Counted from the first letter of the stretch, positions 1 through 6,199 are shown. The stretch: DNA of 6,388 nt from Desulfobacterales bacterium (GCA_030668505.1 DAOUTV010000108.1:1-6388); one strand, 5' to 3'. The notes: generated from the sequence alone by a model not told the origin. Made by a program: numbers and translations.

Positions 1-408
1 AAGCGTTACAGTCTGTTTGGGTGCAACGTCAATTTTTGAAGGGATTCCATGATAGTTGCCGTGCTCTCCCGGTTGGTAGCGGCCATCCTTATTGACATCT
101 ATAAATGCGGCGATGTAGTGCGTGCCGGGAATAACTGAAAACAGGAAGTCGCCTTTTTCCGAAGCAATAACCTGGCTCTCAAGAACAGGGATGCCTTTTT
201 CATCACGAAAGCGCAGGACAATAACAGCCCCTTTCTGGTCGCTGGTCAGCTTGATGTTCCCCTTGATAAAGCCAACGTTTTCGGTAATTTTTGTCTGCTC
301 ATGAATCTCTTTTAACGAACATCCTGGCACGGCAAATAAAAGGCAGCACAGGACCATTAGAAAAGGCATCATCTGTCTGTGAAGCAAAAGCAGTGAGCAT
401 CTCATCAT
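1..408 (-). CDS. Partial lipoprotein, N-terminal 136 residues, function unknown
   Basis: The frame is open from the ATG pair at 408-403 to the window edge, so the C-terminus is missing. Residues 14-29 are hydrophobic and end in a lipobox-like AVPGC, with Cys30 as the likely lipidated residue, which predicts export and anchoring in a membrane. After the Cys comes a beta-rich stretch (about 45-136) resembling a small carboxypeptidase-regulatory or transthyretin-like sandwich. It contains DVNKDGRYQPGE (residues 104-115), an acidic loop of calcium-binding type. From memory, similar N-terminal domains precede alpha/beta-hydrolase domains in some Desulfobacterota lipoproteins; the part that would show this is outside the window. 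The Shine-Dalgarno AAGGA (minus strand, 416-412) lies 6 nt from the second ATG (405-403) and 3 nt from the first, so the second Met is the better start. It is divergent from the bc cluster and no functional link is evident. Confidence 0.8.
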   Translation of the reverse strand, partial: MMRCSLLLLHRQMMPFLMVLCCLLFAVPGCSLKEIHEQTKITENVGFIKGNIKLTSDQKGAVIVLRFRDEKGIPVLESQVIASEKGDFLFSVIPGTHYIAAFIDVNKDGRYQPGEHGNYHGIPSKIDVAPKQTVTL

Positions 409-637
409 TAATCCTTTTATCAGGTCATGGTTTGTGTGGGCATTGAAAAATTGCCCTTGCGGCGGCAGCGAGACTTTTGGTGATTTGTCCAACCATCTCA
501 ACATAATTGGATGAAGCCGAACGTTTGATATGAAAGGTTCACAATTCTTCCCGATCAGGCCTCTTAGTTCATCCCTATCTGTTTATCAGGGCAGGTTCGT
601 CGGCGAGAGGCTCACCGGAAAGACTTGCAAGAAGTCA

Positions 638-659
638 CGATGTTACATCTTTAACATCG
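638..659. promoter_or_regulatory. Palindromic candidate operator, TGTTA-N6-TAACA core
   Basis: CGATGTTA (638-645) and TAACATCG (652-659) are perfect inverted repeats of 8 bp separated by 6 bp. The core TGTTA-N6-TAACA has the same geometry as the Crp/Fnr consensus TGTGA-N6-TCACA, with one changed base per half. It lies about 160 bp upstream of the bc cluster, in the divergent region. It could instead be an RNA hairpin with a 6-nt loop in a leader. That it is a Crp/Fnr-family site is inferred from spacing only. Confidence 0.45.
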
Positions 660-661
660 AA

Positions 662-667
662 TATCAT
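662..667 (+). promoter_or_regulatory. Possible -10 box for the bc cluster
   Basis: TATCAT matches the TATAAT consensus at five of six bases and lies 2 bp past the palindrome at 638-659. That palindrome would then cover the -35 position. No recognisable -35 hexamer is present, so the promoter would depend on an activator or be blocked by a repressor bound there. A start near 674 would leave a leader of about 145 nt before the first gene. Confidence 0.25.
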
Positions 668-818
668 GATTTTTTACGCCAATTTGGACCTGTTGTCAAT
701 ACCGCTGAGCCCCAAACATCCAGCTTTGTAGAACACTTGCTCGACCTCCAACCCAATGTGCCGGCCGTTTTTACTTGCCTTTTTTCTGCCCATACTTTAA
801 ACGATTCGCGGGGGAAAT

Positions 819-1319
819 ATGGCTGTCCGGAAAAATAAAAGACCAAAGAGCTCGCGCAAATCTTCAAAGACGAAGCATGGGAAACGACTTCCTATTGTGA
901 TCGTGGCGGCCGCTCTCAGTGTGGTGGCGGCCGTGCTGCTTTTTTCCCTTGGGAAAAAGACCGAGGAAAAGATGGTTTCCCTGGTTCCCGCCCCTGTTGT
1001 GGAAGCCCGGTCGGATTTTGATAATCTTGTTGGCCGTTGGCGTCGGCCGGACGGCGGCTATGTCATTGAGATTCGGGGGGTCCGTGCTAACGGGGAGATA
1101 GACGCTGGCTATTTCAATCCGCGTCCAATCAATGTCTCCCAGGCCGAGGCATCCCACAAAGGCAACGCAGTCAAGGTCTTTATTGAGCTGTATGATGAGA
1201 TGTATCCGGGCTCTACTTACGACCTGACCTATGATCTGCAACATGATGTCCTAAGGGGGACTTATTTTCAAGCGGCGCTGGGGCAGGCCTTTGATGTGAT
1301 ATTTGTCAGGACGAGGTAG
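819..1319 (+). CDS. Membrane-anchored small beta-domain protein, function unknown
   Basis: The 166-residue protein begins with a very basic cytoplasmic tail (residues 1-23, rich in Lys and Arg). One transmembrane helix follows (about 24-44), then a short linker and a soluble domain (about 66-164) that should face the periplasm by the positive-inside rule. The domain alternates hydrophobic residues like a small beta-barrel or sandwich. It has a lipocalin-like GRW (72-74) and conserved-looking blocks RPDGGYVIEI (76-85), YFNPRPINV (98-106), YPGSTYDLTYD (129-139) and a C-terminal GTYFQAALGQAFDVIFVR. I recognise it as a conserved hypothetical type but know no function. A purine-rich GGGGGAAAT precedes the ATG. 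Its stop is only 12 bp from the cytochrome b start, so the two are probably co-transcribed, and a role as accessory or assembly subunit of the bc complex is an inference from position. Confidence 0.85.
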   Translation: MAVRKNKRPKSSRKSSKTKHGKRLPIVIVAAALSVVAAVLLFSLGKKTEEKMVSLVPAPVVEARSDFDNLVGRWRRPDGGYVIEIRGVRANGEIDAGYFNPRPINVSQAEASHKGNAVKVFIELYDEMYPGSTYDLTYDLQHDVLRGTYFQAALGQAFDVIFVRTR

Positions 1320-1331
1320 ATCTGGACGGCA

Positions 1332-2723
1332 ATGAAACCCACGCAGCAGAATCATTCAGTGGCAGAACAGCTCAGCCTGATTCGACGTATCGGCTACTCC
1401 ATATTCCCGGGAATGGCGAGGCAACGAGAGAAGCCTCGAGGCTACAGGCATTTCTTCAACACCCTGATCCTTCATTTCCGTCCCCGAGCGGTGCCGGAAC
1501 GCACCCTCCGATTTACTCTGACCTGGGGGCTTGGTGGAATGGCCGTGGTCCTGGTCTTCATGCTGCTGGGGACGGGACTCCTTCTCAAATTTGCATATGA
1601 GCCCTTTCCGGGCAGGGCTTATGATTCCATCCTTCGGCTGCAGAATGAGGTTTTGTTCGGTCAGCTGATCCGAAATATCCATCACTGGAGCGCCAATCTA
1701 CTACTAGTTGTTGTCTTTTTGCATTTCCTGCGGGTCTTTTTCACGGGTGCCTTTCATCCCCCGCGCCAGTTCAACTGGATTTTCGGTCTTGGCCTGTTTT
1801 TGACTGTCCTGCTTTCAAATTTTACAGGGTATCTTCTTCCCTGGGACCAACTGGCCTACTGGGCGATCACGATTTGCACAGGGATGCTCGAATACATGCC
1901 CTTTGTGGGCGCGGAAGTGCAGCACTGGATACGAAGCGGCAGGGAGATTGGACCCGCGACCTTATCCAATTTCTATGCGATCCACACCGCGATCCTGCCT
2001 GCCTGTATTATCATTCTCATGGCGTTTCACTTCTGGCGCGTGCGGAAAGCGGGCGGACTGGTCATGCCTCGAGGGCCTGACGAGGATGCCCCGTCCCGTG
2101 GTGAGACAGTTCCCACGATTCCTAACCTAATCCTGCGCGAAGTTGTGGTGGCCCTTGTTCTCATCGCAATCATCATGGCTTGGTCCGTGTTTTTTAATGC
2201 GCCCCTCGAGGCCAAGGCCAATCCGGGCCTGAGCCCGAATCCCACGAAGGCTCCATGGTATTTCATGGGGTTTCAGGAAATGTTGCTGCACTTTCATCCC
2301 CTGTTTGCCCTTTTTGTGATTCCGTTTCTCATTATGTTTGCCCTCGTGAGTATTCCGTATATACGTTATCCCGAGAGGACTGCCGGTGTGTGGTTTGTCT
2401 CCTTAAAGGGGCGGCGCATGGCGCTTGTGGGCGCCGTTGCCGGCACCATAGCAACACCCATAGGAATTCTCATAGACGAATACATGATTGACTTTGTGGC
2501 CTGGGTGCCGGGTGTGCCATCTGCAATCAGCAACGGAGTGATCCCACTTGCCATTATCCTTGCCGGCGCCTGGGGTTTCTACTCCATGACGAAGCGCAGG
2601 TATGCCGCTACCAAAGAGGAAACAGTTCAGATGATTTTCGTTTTTTTCGTGACCGCTTTCGTCATTCTCACGGTGACCGGAATCTGGTTCCGCGGAACAG
2701 CCATGAAGCTGGCGTGGCCGTAA
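1332..2723 (+). CDS. Cytochrome b subunit of a bc-type quinol:cytochrome c oxidoreductase (fused b6 and subunit IV)
   Basis: This 463-residue integral membrane protein should carry both b haems and the quinol oxidation and reduction sites. Haem ligands are His117 and His131 (helix B) and His218 and His233 (helix D). Spacings of 14 and 15 are those of b6 rather than mitochondrial cytochrome b. The block GYLLPWDQLAYWA (166-178) is typical. The subunit-IV part is fused and starts near 265; its Qo motif reads APWY (307-310), not PEWY. Position 66, which aligns without gaps to b6 Cys35, is Gly, so no covalent haem cn is expected there. About nine transmembrane helices are visible (near 63-86, 114-136, 147-168, 213-236, 267-288, 320-342, 364-382, 398-417, 433-453); the last ones exceed the b6f plan. 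The ribosome binding site is weak (GGA, 1324-1326). Met28 is an alternative start, though the longer form has a plausible basic N-terminus. It sits between the anchored protein and the Rieske gene. Confidence 0.95.
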   Translation: MKPTQQNHSVAEQLSLIRRIGYSIFPGMARQREKPRGYRHFFNTLILHFRPRAVPERTLRFTLTWGLGGMAVVLVFMLLGTGLLLKFAYEPFPGRAYDSILRLQNEVLFGQLIRNIHHWSANLLLVVVFLHFLRVFFTGAFHPPRQFNWIFGLGLFLTVLLSNFTGYLLPWDQLAYWAITICTGMLEYMPFVGAEVQHWIRSGREIGPATLSNFYAIHTAILPACIIILMAFHFWRVRKAGGLVMPRGPDEDAPSRGETVPTIPNLILREVVVALVLIAIIMAWSVFFNAPLEAKANPGLSPNPTKAPWYFMGFQEMLLHFHPLFALFVIPFLIMFALVSIPYIRYPERTAGVWFVSLKGRRMALVGAVAGTIATPIGILIDEYMIDFVAWVPGVPSAISNGVIPLAIILAGAWGFYSMTKRRYAATKEETVQMIFVFFVTAFVILTVTGIWFRGTAMKLAWP

Positions 2724-2724
2724 A

Positions 2725-2768
2725 AATGACTAGTGGGATCAGGGGGTGGGTGTCAGGCACAAGTCATT
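2725..2768. repeat. Short inverted-repeat-bounded spacer with a REP-like motif
   Basis: The 91 bp gap between the cytochrome b and Rieske genes contains AATGACT (2725-2731) and its perfect inverse AGTCATT (2762-2768). They enclose a G-rich stretch ending in GTGTCAGGCAC (2750-2760). From memory, GGTGTCAGGCACC-like words recur between genes in many genomes as REP-type elements. The 7 bp arms could be chance. It could also be a small mRNA hairpin between cistrons. Confidence 0.25.
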
Positions 2769-2814
2769 ATTAGACGCCATAGGGACTTGGAAGTGCTGAA
2801 ATGGTAGGAACGGG

Positions 2815-3330
2815 ATGAAGAAGGAAGTAAAAAAACAGATAAAAGATCAACCCGAATCTCCCCGAAGAAAGTTTTTAAGTAAGCTGTGGGTTGCGTTGGG
2901 AGTGCTTGCCCTGCTGGAGTTGGTCGGCCTTGTCTTGACATATCTTCGACCAGGGAAACCACGGGGAGTGGGCGATGCTGGAACCATTGTTGAGGCTGGT
3001 GCCATAGAGAAATTCCCCACCAATTCGGTTACGGCTTTTGTCAGAGGAAAGTTTTATCTCTGCCGACTGGAAGATGGGGGTTTCTTGGCGGTGTCCCGAA
3101 AATGCACGCATTTGGGCTGCACTGTTCCTTGGATGGCCAAAGAGAAGAAATTCGCTTGTCCCTGCCATGGGTCAGCTTTTGACATTCATGGGGAGGTAAC
3201 GAGCCCACCAGCCCCCCGGGCGCTCGATATCTATCCGGTGGTTGTTGAGAACAACATTGTAAAAGTCAATACCGGCAGACCCATCAAAAGGTCAGAATTT
3301 CGGGCAGAACAGGTGGTCTATCCAACCTAA
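2815..3330 (+). CDS. Rieske [2Fe-2S] iron-sulfur protein of the bc complex
   Basis: The 171-residue protein passes electrons from quinol at the Qo site of cytochrome b to a c-type cytochrome. The cluster motifs are CTHLGC (97-102) and CPCHGS (115-120). Ligands are Cys97, His99, Cys115 and His118, and Cys102 and Cys117 should form the usual disulfide. The proline loop appears as SPPAPRALD (130-138). Residue 122 is Phe where high-potential Rieske proteins have Tyr; Ser120 is kept. The N-terminus is basic with PRRKFL (16-21), a twin-arginine-like motif, before one hydrophobic segment (about 24-43). This fits the Tat-exported, signal-anchored topology known for Rieske proteins. AGGAA (2806-2810) lies 4 nt before the ATG. 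The gene follows cytochrome b rather than preceding it, the reverse of the usual order. Confidence 0.95.
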   Translation: MKKEVKKQIKDQPESPRRKFLSKLWVALGVLALLELVGLVLTYLRPGKPRGVGDAGTIVEAGAIEKFPTNSVTAFVRGKFYLCRLEDGGFLAVSRKCTHLGCTVPWMAKEKKFACPCHGSAFDIHGEVTSPPAPRALDIYPVVVENNIVKVNTGRPIKRSEFRAEQVVYPT

Positions 3331-3381
3331 CCACTTTCTCACAATGGACGCGACAGCTTGAAGGCATAACGGTTACCATTC

Positions 3382-5691
3382 ATGAGACGCTGGAAGCTCA
3401 CCGGACTTTTTGCCACCGTCGTCATCGTTTTGACGATACCTTTCTATCTCTTAAAGATAACCGTCATTCGTCCCCAAAGAGACAAGGTCTCTGTGCAACC
3501 CATAGCTGAATTTGTGGGCAGCAAGAAGTGTTTGGACTGCCACAAGAAAGAATATGACAAATGGTTGGATTCCCACCATGACCTTGCCATGGACGTGGCG
3601 AACGAAAAGACGGTTCTGGGAGATTTCGCCAACGCTGTGTTTGAGATGCACGGAGTCACGTCGCGGTTCTATCAAAAGGACAGTCGATATTTCGTTTTGA
3701 CCCGGGGTCCGGAAGGTGAGATGGGTGAATTCGAAATCACGCACACGTTTGGCTGGTACCCCCTCCAGCAGTATCTCGTCCCTTTTCCCGGGGGTCGGTG
3801 GCAGTGTCTTCCTATTGCCTGGGATGTGGAAGAAAAGAAATGGTATCATCTTTATCCGGACGCACCGCCTGATTACAAAGACTGGCTCTACTGGACCAAT
3901 GCCGGGCAGAACTGGAACGGCATGTGTGCGGAATGTCACTCGACAAACCTGAAAAAAAACTACAATGCGCATACTGATACGTATGACACAACCTGGTCTG
4001 ATATAGACGTGGGCTGCGAGGCCTGTCACGGCCCTGGTTCACGCCATGTTTCATGGGCGGAATTGCCGGACATGGCCAGGCCGCAAGTGGAGAACTACGA
4101 GCTGGTGGTGAAAACGTCTCAACTTGGCTCCAGGGCTCTTGTGGAGTTATGTGCACCATGTCATGCCCGTCGAGCGGCATTGGGCGATTACACCCATGCG
4201 GAACCCGATCTGCTTGACAGCTTGCTGCCTTCACTTCTCACCGAAAACCTTTATTTCACAGATGGACAGATCCTGGAAGAGGTCTATGTTTACGGATCTT
4301 TCACACAGAGCAAGATGTACCATCGGGATGTGCGCTGCAGCGACTGCCACGATGTGCACAGCGTAAAACTCCTGAAGGAGGGCAACGATCTCTGTCTCCA
4401 GTGCCATCGGGCCGGTGAGTACGATACCAAGAGGCACCACTTTCATAAGAAGAAGGGAGAAGAAGGCGAACCTATCAAATCTTCTGATGGCAAGATGCTC
4501 TTTGAGGTTGGCACCGGCGCCGATTGTGTGCAATGTCACATGCCTGGCCGTAAATACATGATCATCGATTACCGGCCAGACCACAGCATTCGCATTCCAC
4601 GCCCTGACCTTAGTACGAAACTGACTACCCCCAATGCATGTAACCGCTGTCACGTTGACAAGACCGACAAATGGTCAGACGAGTGGATCACAAAATGGTA
4701 CGGTCCTGGCCGCAGGCCCCATTATGCTACGGTCATTGAGGCGGGGCGAAAGAGGCTGCCGGAAGCCCGTAAGGAATTGATACGGCTCGTAGGGGATCCT
4801 CTCTATCCCGTCATTGTTCGGGCTACGGCTCTATCCCTCTTGGAGGCATATCCCGGAGATGACACAACTCAGGCGTTCAAGACTGCGTTAGTGGATGATG
4901 AAGCCCTCATCTGTCGAACAGCTATCGACAGACTAAGCCTCGGAGACGAAAAGGCTCTCGCAAGGGTGATTGGGCCATTTCTCTACCATCCCGTCAAAGC
5001 TGTCCGCATGGAAGCTGCTCTAAGGTTAGCGGGAAGCCCTGCAAAGCAATTGTCTTCTGACCAACAAGAGATTTTCCGAGCCGCTCTTCACGAATTTGAA
5101 AGGTCCATGGAGTATTCAGCAGACTTCGCCTCTGGACGCTACAACTTGGGCAATCTCTATACTGCTCTGAATCGGCCGGAAGAGGCCATCCGGAATTACG
5201 AGGCTGCTATCAAAATTGATGATCTGTTTTACCCCGCCAAGGTGAACCTTGCCATGTTGTATAATGAACGGGGAGACAACGATCGAGCGGAAGCCTTGCT
5301 TCGTGAAGTAGTAAAAGCCTTCCCTAAGGTCTACGAAGCTAGCTATTCCCTGGGGCTTCTTCTTGCTGAAAAGAAGCAATATGGCGATGCAGCGTTGTTT
5401 TTGGAAAGGGCGGCTGAGGGAATGCCGGAGCGTGCCCGCCTTCATTATAATTTGGGGCTCTTGCTACAGCACGTAAACCGTGATACCGATGCCGAAGGAG
5501 CGCTGCTGAGAGCCCTAAAACTGGAACCCGACAACATGGATTATCTCTACGCGATGGCTGATCACTACATAAAAAGGGGGCAATTGGAAAAAGCAGAACA
5601 CATCGCTAAACAAATGGTGGCAAAACATCCTGATCACCCGATGGGGCACCAATTACTCAAATCCCTGATGAGGCATCTCCATGACGAGTAG
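3382..5691 (+). CDS. Octahaem c-type cytochrome with HEAT-like and TPR repeats
   Basis: The 769-residue protein starts with a basic end and one hydrophobic segment (about 7-25), a signal peptide or anchor placing the rest in the periplasm. Eight CxxCH haem sites begin at Cys50, 182, 212, 257, 319, 338, 382 and 420. The WLDSHH block (61-66), CAECHSTN (182-189) and CEACHGPGSRH (212-222) are typical of the cytochrome c554-like multihaem family; His65/66 and His222 are candidate distal ligands. Residues about 461-553 form alpha-helical HEAT-like repeats, and about 583-751 form roughly five TPRs, for example YNLGNLYTALNRPEEAIRNY (587-606). It is the last gene of the cluster, 51 bp after the Rieske gene, where cytochrome c1 would be expected, so it probably takes electrons from the Rieske cluster; that is inference. 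No Shine-Dalgarno is visible before the ATG, but a TAA at 3367-3369 closes the frame upstream and no other start lies between. Nitrite- or hydroxylamine-type catalysis is not indicated; all eight sites are plain CxxCH. Confidence 0.93.
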   Translation: MRRWKLTGLFATVVIVLTIPFYLLKITVIRPQRDKVSVQPIAEFVGSKKCLDCHKKEYDKWLDSHHDLAMDVANEKTVLGDFANAVFEMHGVTSRFYQKDSRYFVLTRGPEGEMGEFEITHTFGWYPLQQYLVPFPGGRWQCLPIAWDVEEKKWYHLYPDAPPDYKDWLYWTNAGQNWNGMCAECHSTNLKKNYNAHTDTYDTTWSDIDVGCEACHGPGSRHVSWAELPDMARPQVENYELVVKTSQLGSRALVELCAPCHARRAALGDYTHAEPDLLDSLLPSLLTENLYFTDGQILEEVYVYGSFTQSKMYHRDVRCSDCHDVHSVKLLKEGNDLCLQCHRAGEYDTKRHHFHKKKGEEGEPIKSSDGKMLFEVGTGADCVQCHMPGRKYMIIDYRPDHSIRIPRPDLSTKLTTPNACNRCHVDKTDKWSDEWITKWYGPGRRPHYATVIEAGRKRLPEARKELIRLVGDPLYPVIVRATALSLLEAYPGDDTTQAFKTALVDDEALICRTAIDRLSLGDEKALARVIGPFLYHPVKAVRMEAALRLAGSPAKQLSSDQQEIFRAALHEFERSMEYSADFASGRYNLGNLYTALNRPEEAIRNYEAAIKIDDLFYPAKVNLAMLYNERGDNDRAEALLREVVKAFPKVYEASYSLGLLLAEKKQYGDAALFLERAAEGMPERARLHYNLGLLLQHVNRDTDAEGALLRALKLEPDNMDYLYAMADHYIKRGQLEKAEHIAKQMVAKHPDHPMGHQLLKSLMRHLHDE

Positions 5692-5882
5692 CATATGATC
5701 ATAGGCTGCCAGGGACCCCCGATTTCCCGTGTAAATATCAACTGAAAATCCCCCGCAATTGTCATGAAAACCGCATCACAAATCTCCAAACGTCATCGCA
5801 ACTCGTATTCTGGCAGACGCGACTAGACATAGATTGCCACTATCTGTGCCTTGTCGGCGAAATTCGGGAATAGAGACTTTGC

Positions 5883-5891
5883 TGCTATAAT
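5883..5891 (+). promoter_or_regulatory. Extended -10 promoter-like sequence
   Basis: TGCTATAAT combines a perfect TATAAT (5886-5891) with an upstream TGn, the extended -10 form that can work without a good -35. At 17 bp spacing the -35 position reads TTCGGG (5863-5868), a poor match. Transcription would start near 5898 and run through the palindromic region. No gene follows in the window, so the product could be a non-coding RNA or the leader of a gene beyond 6388. Confidence 0.4.
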
Positions 5892-6006
5892 GCCAACATA
5901 TTGAAAGACTTAATCATTTGTTACTAATGGGAGCAGAAAATAGATTGCATGTATTCATGCGCTTATCTGACTCTAAAAGACCGAACATTCACCGCCCGTT
6001 CGTTTC

Positions 6007-6040
6007 ACTCACTTGAGGTTCACCCTGTTAAATAGTGAGT
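6007..6040 (+). repeat. Hairpin, 7 bp stem with 20-nt loop
   Basis: ACTCACT (6007-6013) pairs perfectly with AGTGAGT (6034-6040). After a C/T mismatch the stem can continue with two A-T pairs and wobbles (6002-6005 with 6042-6045). The loop contains CCCTGTTAAAT, which is complementary to a site 72 bp further on, so this stem and the next repeat could form a pseudoknot. Confidence 0.45.
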
Positions 6041-6115
6041 TGAATATAGCAAATTATCCAGATTTGAAGATAACCACACAACTGGTTTTGAGGTGTCACC
6101 TACAATTTAACAGGG
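6023..6115. repeat. Perfect 11 bp inverted repeat spanning 93 bp
   Basis: CCCTGTTAAAT (6023-6033) and ATTTAACAGGG (6105-6115) are exact inverse complements. Each arm is also near a TTGAGGT word (6013-6019 and 6088-6094) in direct orientation followed by CACC. The enclosed sequence is A/T-rich with no open frame. The element could be a small palindromic mobile repeat or the long-range stem of a structured RNA. Confidence 0.55.
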
Positions 6116-6140
6116 CAAGGAGTGCGCTGAGAAATCCGTT

Positions 6141-6174
6141 TTTTCATTTGCCGGGAGATGGCGGCAAATGAAAA
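6141..6174. repeat. Perfect 13 bp hairpin
   Basis: TTTTCATTTGCCG (6141-6153) and CGGCAAATGAAAA (6162-6174) pair completely around an 8-nt loop GGAGATGG. The T tract is on the 5' side and no T run follows on either strand, so it is not a canonical intrinsic terminator. It resembles REP/MITE-like intergenic hairpins. Confidence 0.6.
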
Positions 6175-6181
6175 CCAGCAG

Positions 6182-6199
6182 TCCCGCCTTTTGGCGGGA
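6182..6199. repeat. GC-rich hairpin with TTTT loop
   Basis: TCCCGCC (6182-6188) and GGCGGGA (6193-6199) form a perfect 7 bp stem around TTTT. It is very stable but is followed by TGTAAATTG rather than a T run. Part of it (GCGGG, 6194-6198) could instead pair with CCCGC (6209-6213). Confidence 0.5.

Larger units (their letters stand above)
409..818. other. Divergent intergenic region without a convincing gene
   Basis: These 410 bases separate the leftward lipoprotein gene from the rightward bc cluster and must hold the promoters of both. I see one strong palindrome (638-659), a possible -10 TATCAT (662-667), and an 8 bp palindrome ATCATGAT (663-670) overlapping it. A TTGTCA (693-698) has no good -10 partner. 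A weak 5 bp hairpin GGGCA/TGCCC lies at 438-456. A 102-codon open frame (530-838) crosses the region but resembles no protein, has no good ribosome binding site and overlaps the start of the next gene, so I do not call it. Confidence 0.6.

Noticed and set aside
550..559. CCCGATCAGG occurs here and again at 6281-6290
   Set aside because: A shared 10-mer is expected by chance several times in a window of this size, and the flanks do not match.
530..838. A 102-codon plus-strand open frame in the divergent region
   Set aside because: No recognisable domain and no clear ribosome binding site. It spans the candidate operator and runs 20 bp into the start of the next gene. Chance is the simplest explanation.
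3451..4653. Long minus-strand open frames (140-192 codons) opposite the octahaem cytochrome
   Set aside because: They mirror a clearly real gene with eight haem motifs and repeats, and none encodes a recognisable protein.
5712..5728. GGGA/TCCC pair just after the octahaem gene as a terminator
   Set aside because: The stem is only 4 bp with a 10-nt loop and no T run follows.
5707..5755. TGCCAGGGACCCCCGATTT... and ATCAACTGAAAATCCCCC resemble insertion-sequence ends
   Set aside because: The resemblance is an impression only. No transposase remnant or matching opposite end is visible. A search against an IS database would decide.
5927..6016. A 29-residue plus-strand open frame after the promoter-like TATAAT
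   Set aside because: No Shine-Dalgarno and no recognisable sequence. It ends inside the inverted-repeat region, so it is likely chance.
6028..6111. GTTAAAT and ATTTAAC resemble the GTTRRRY and RYYYAAC core sites of integron attC
   Set aside because: The order is reversed. attC runs from RYYYAAC to GTTRRRY, and here the GTTRRRY-like site comes first on both strands. No integrase or cassette is present.
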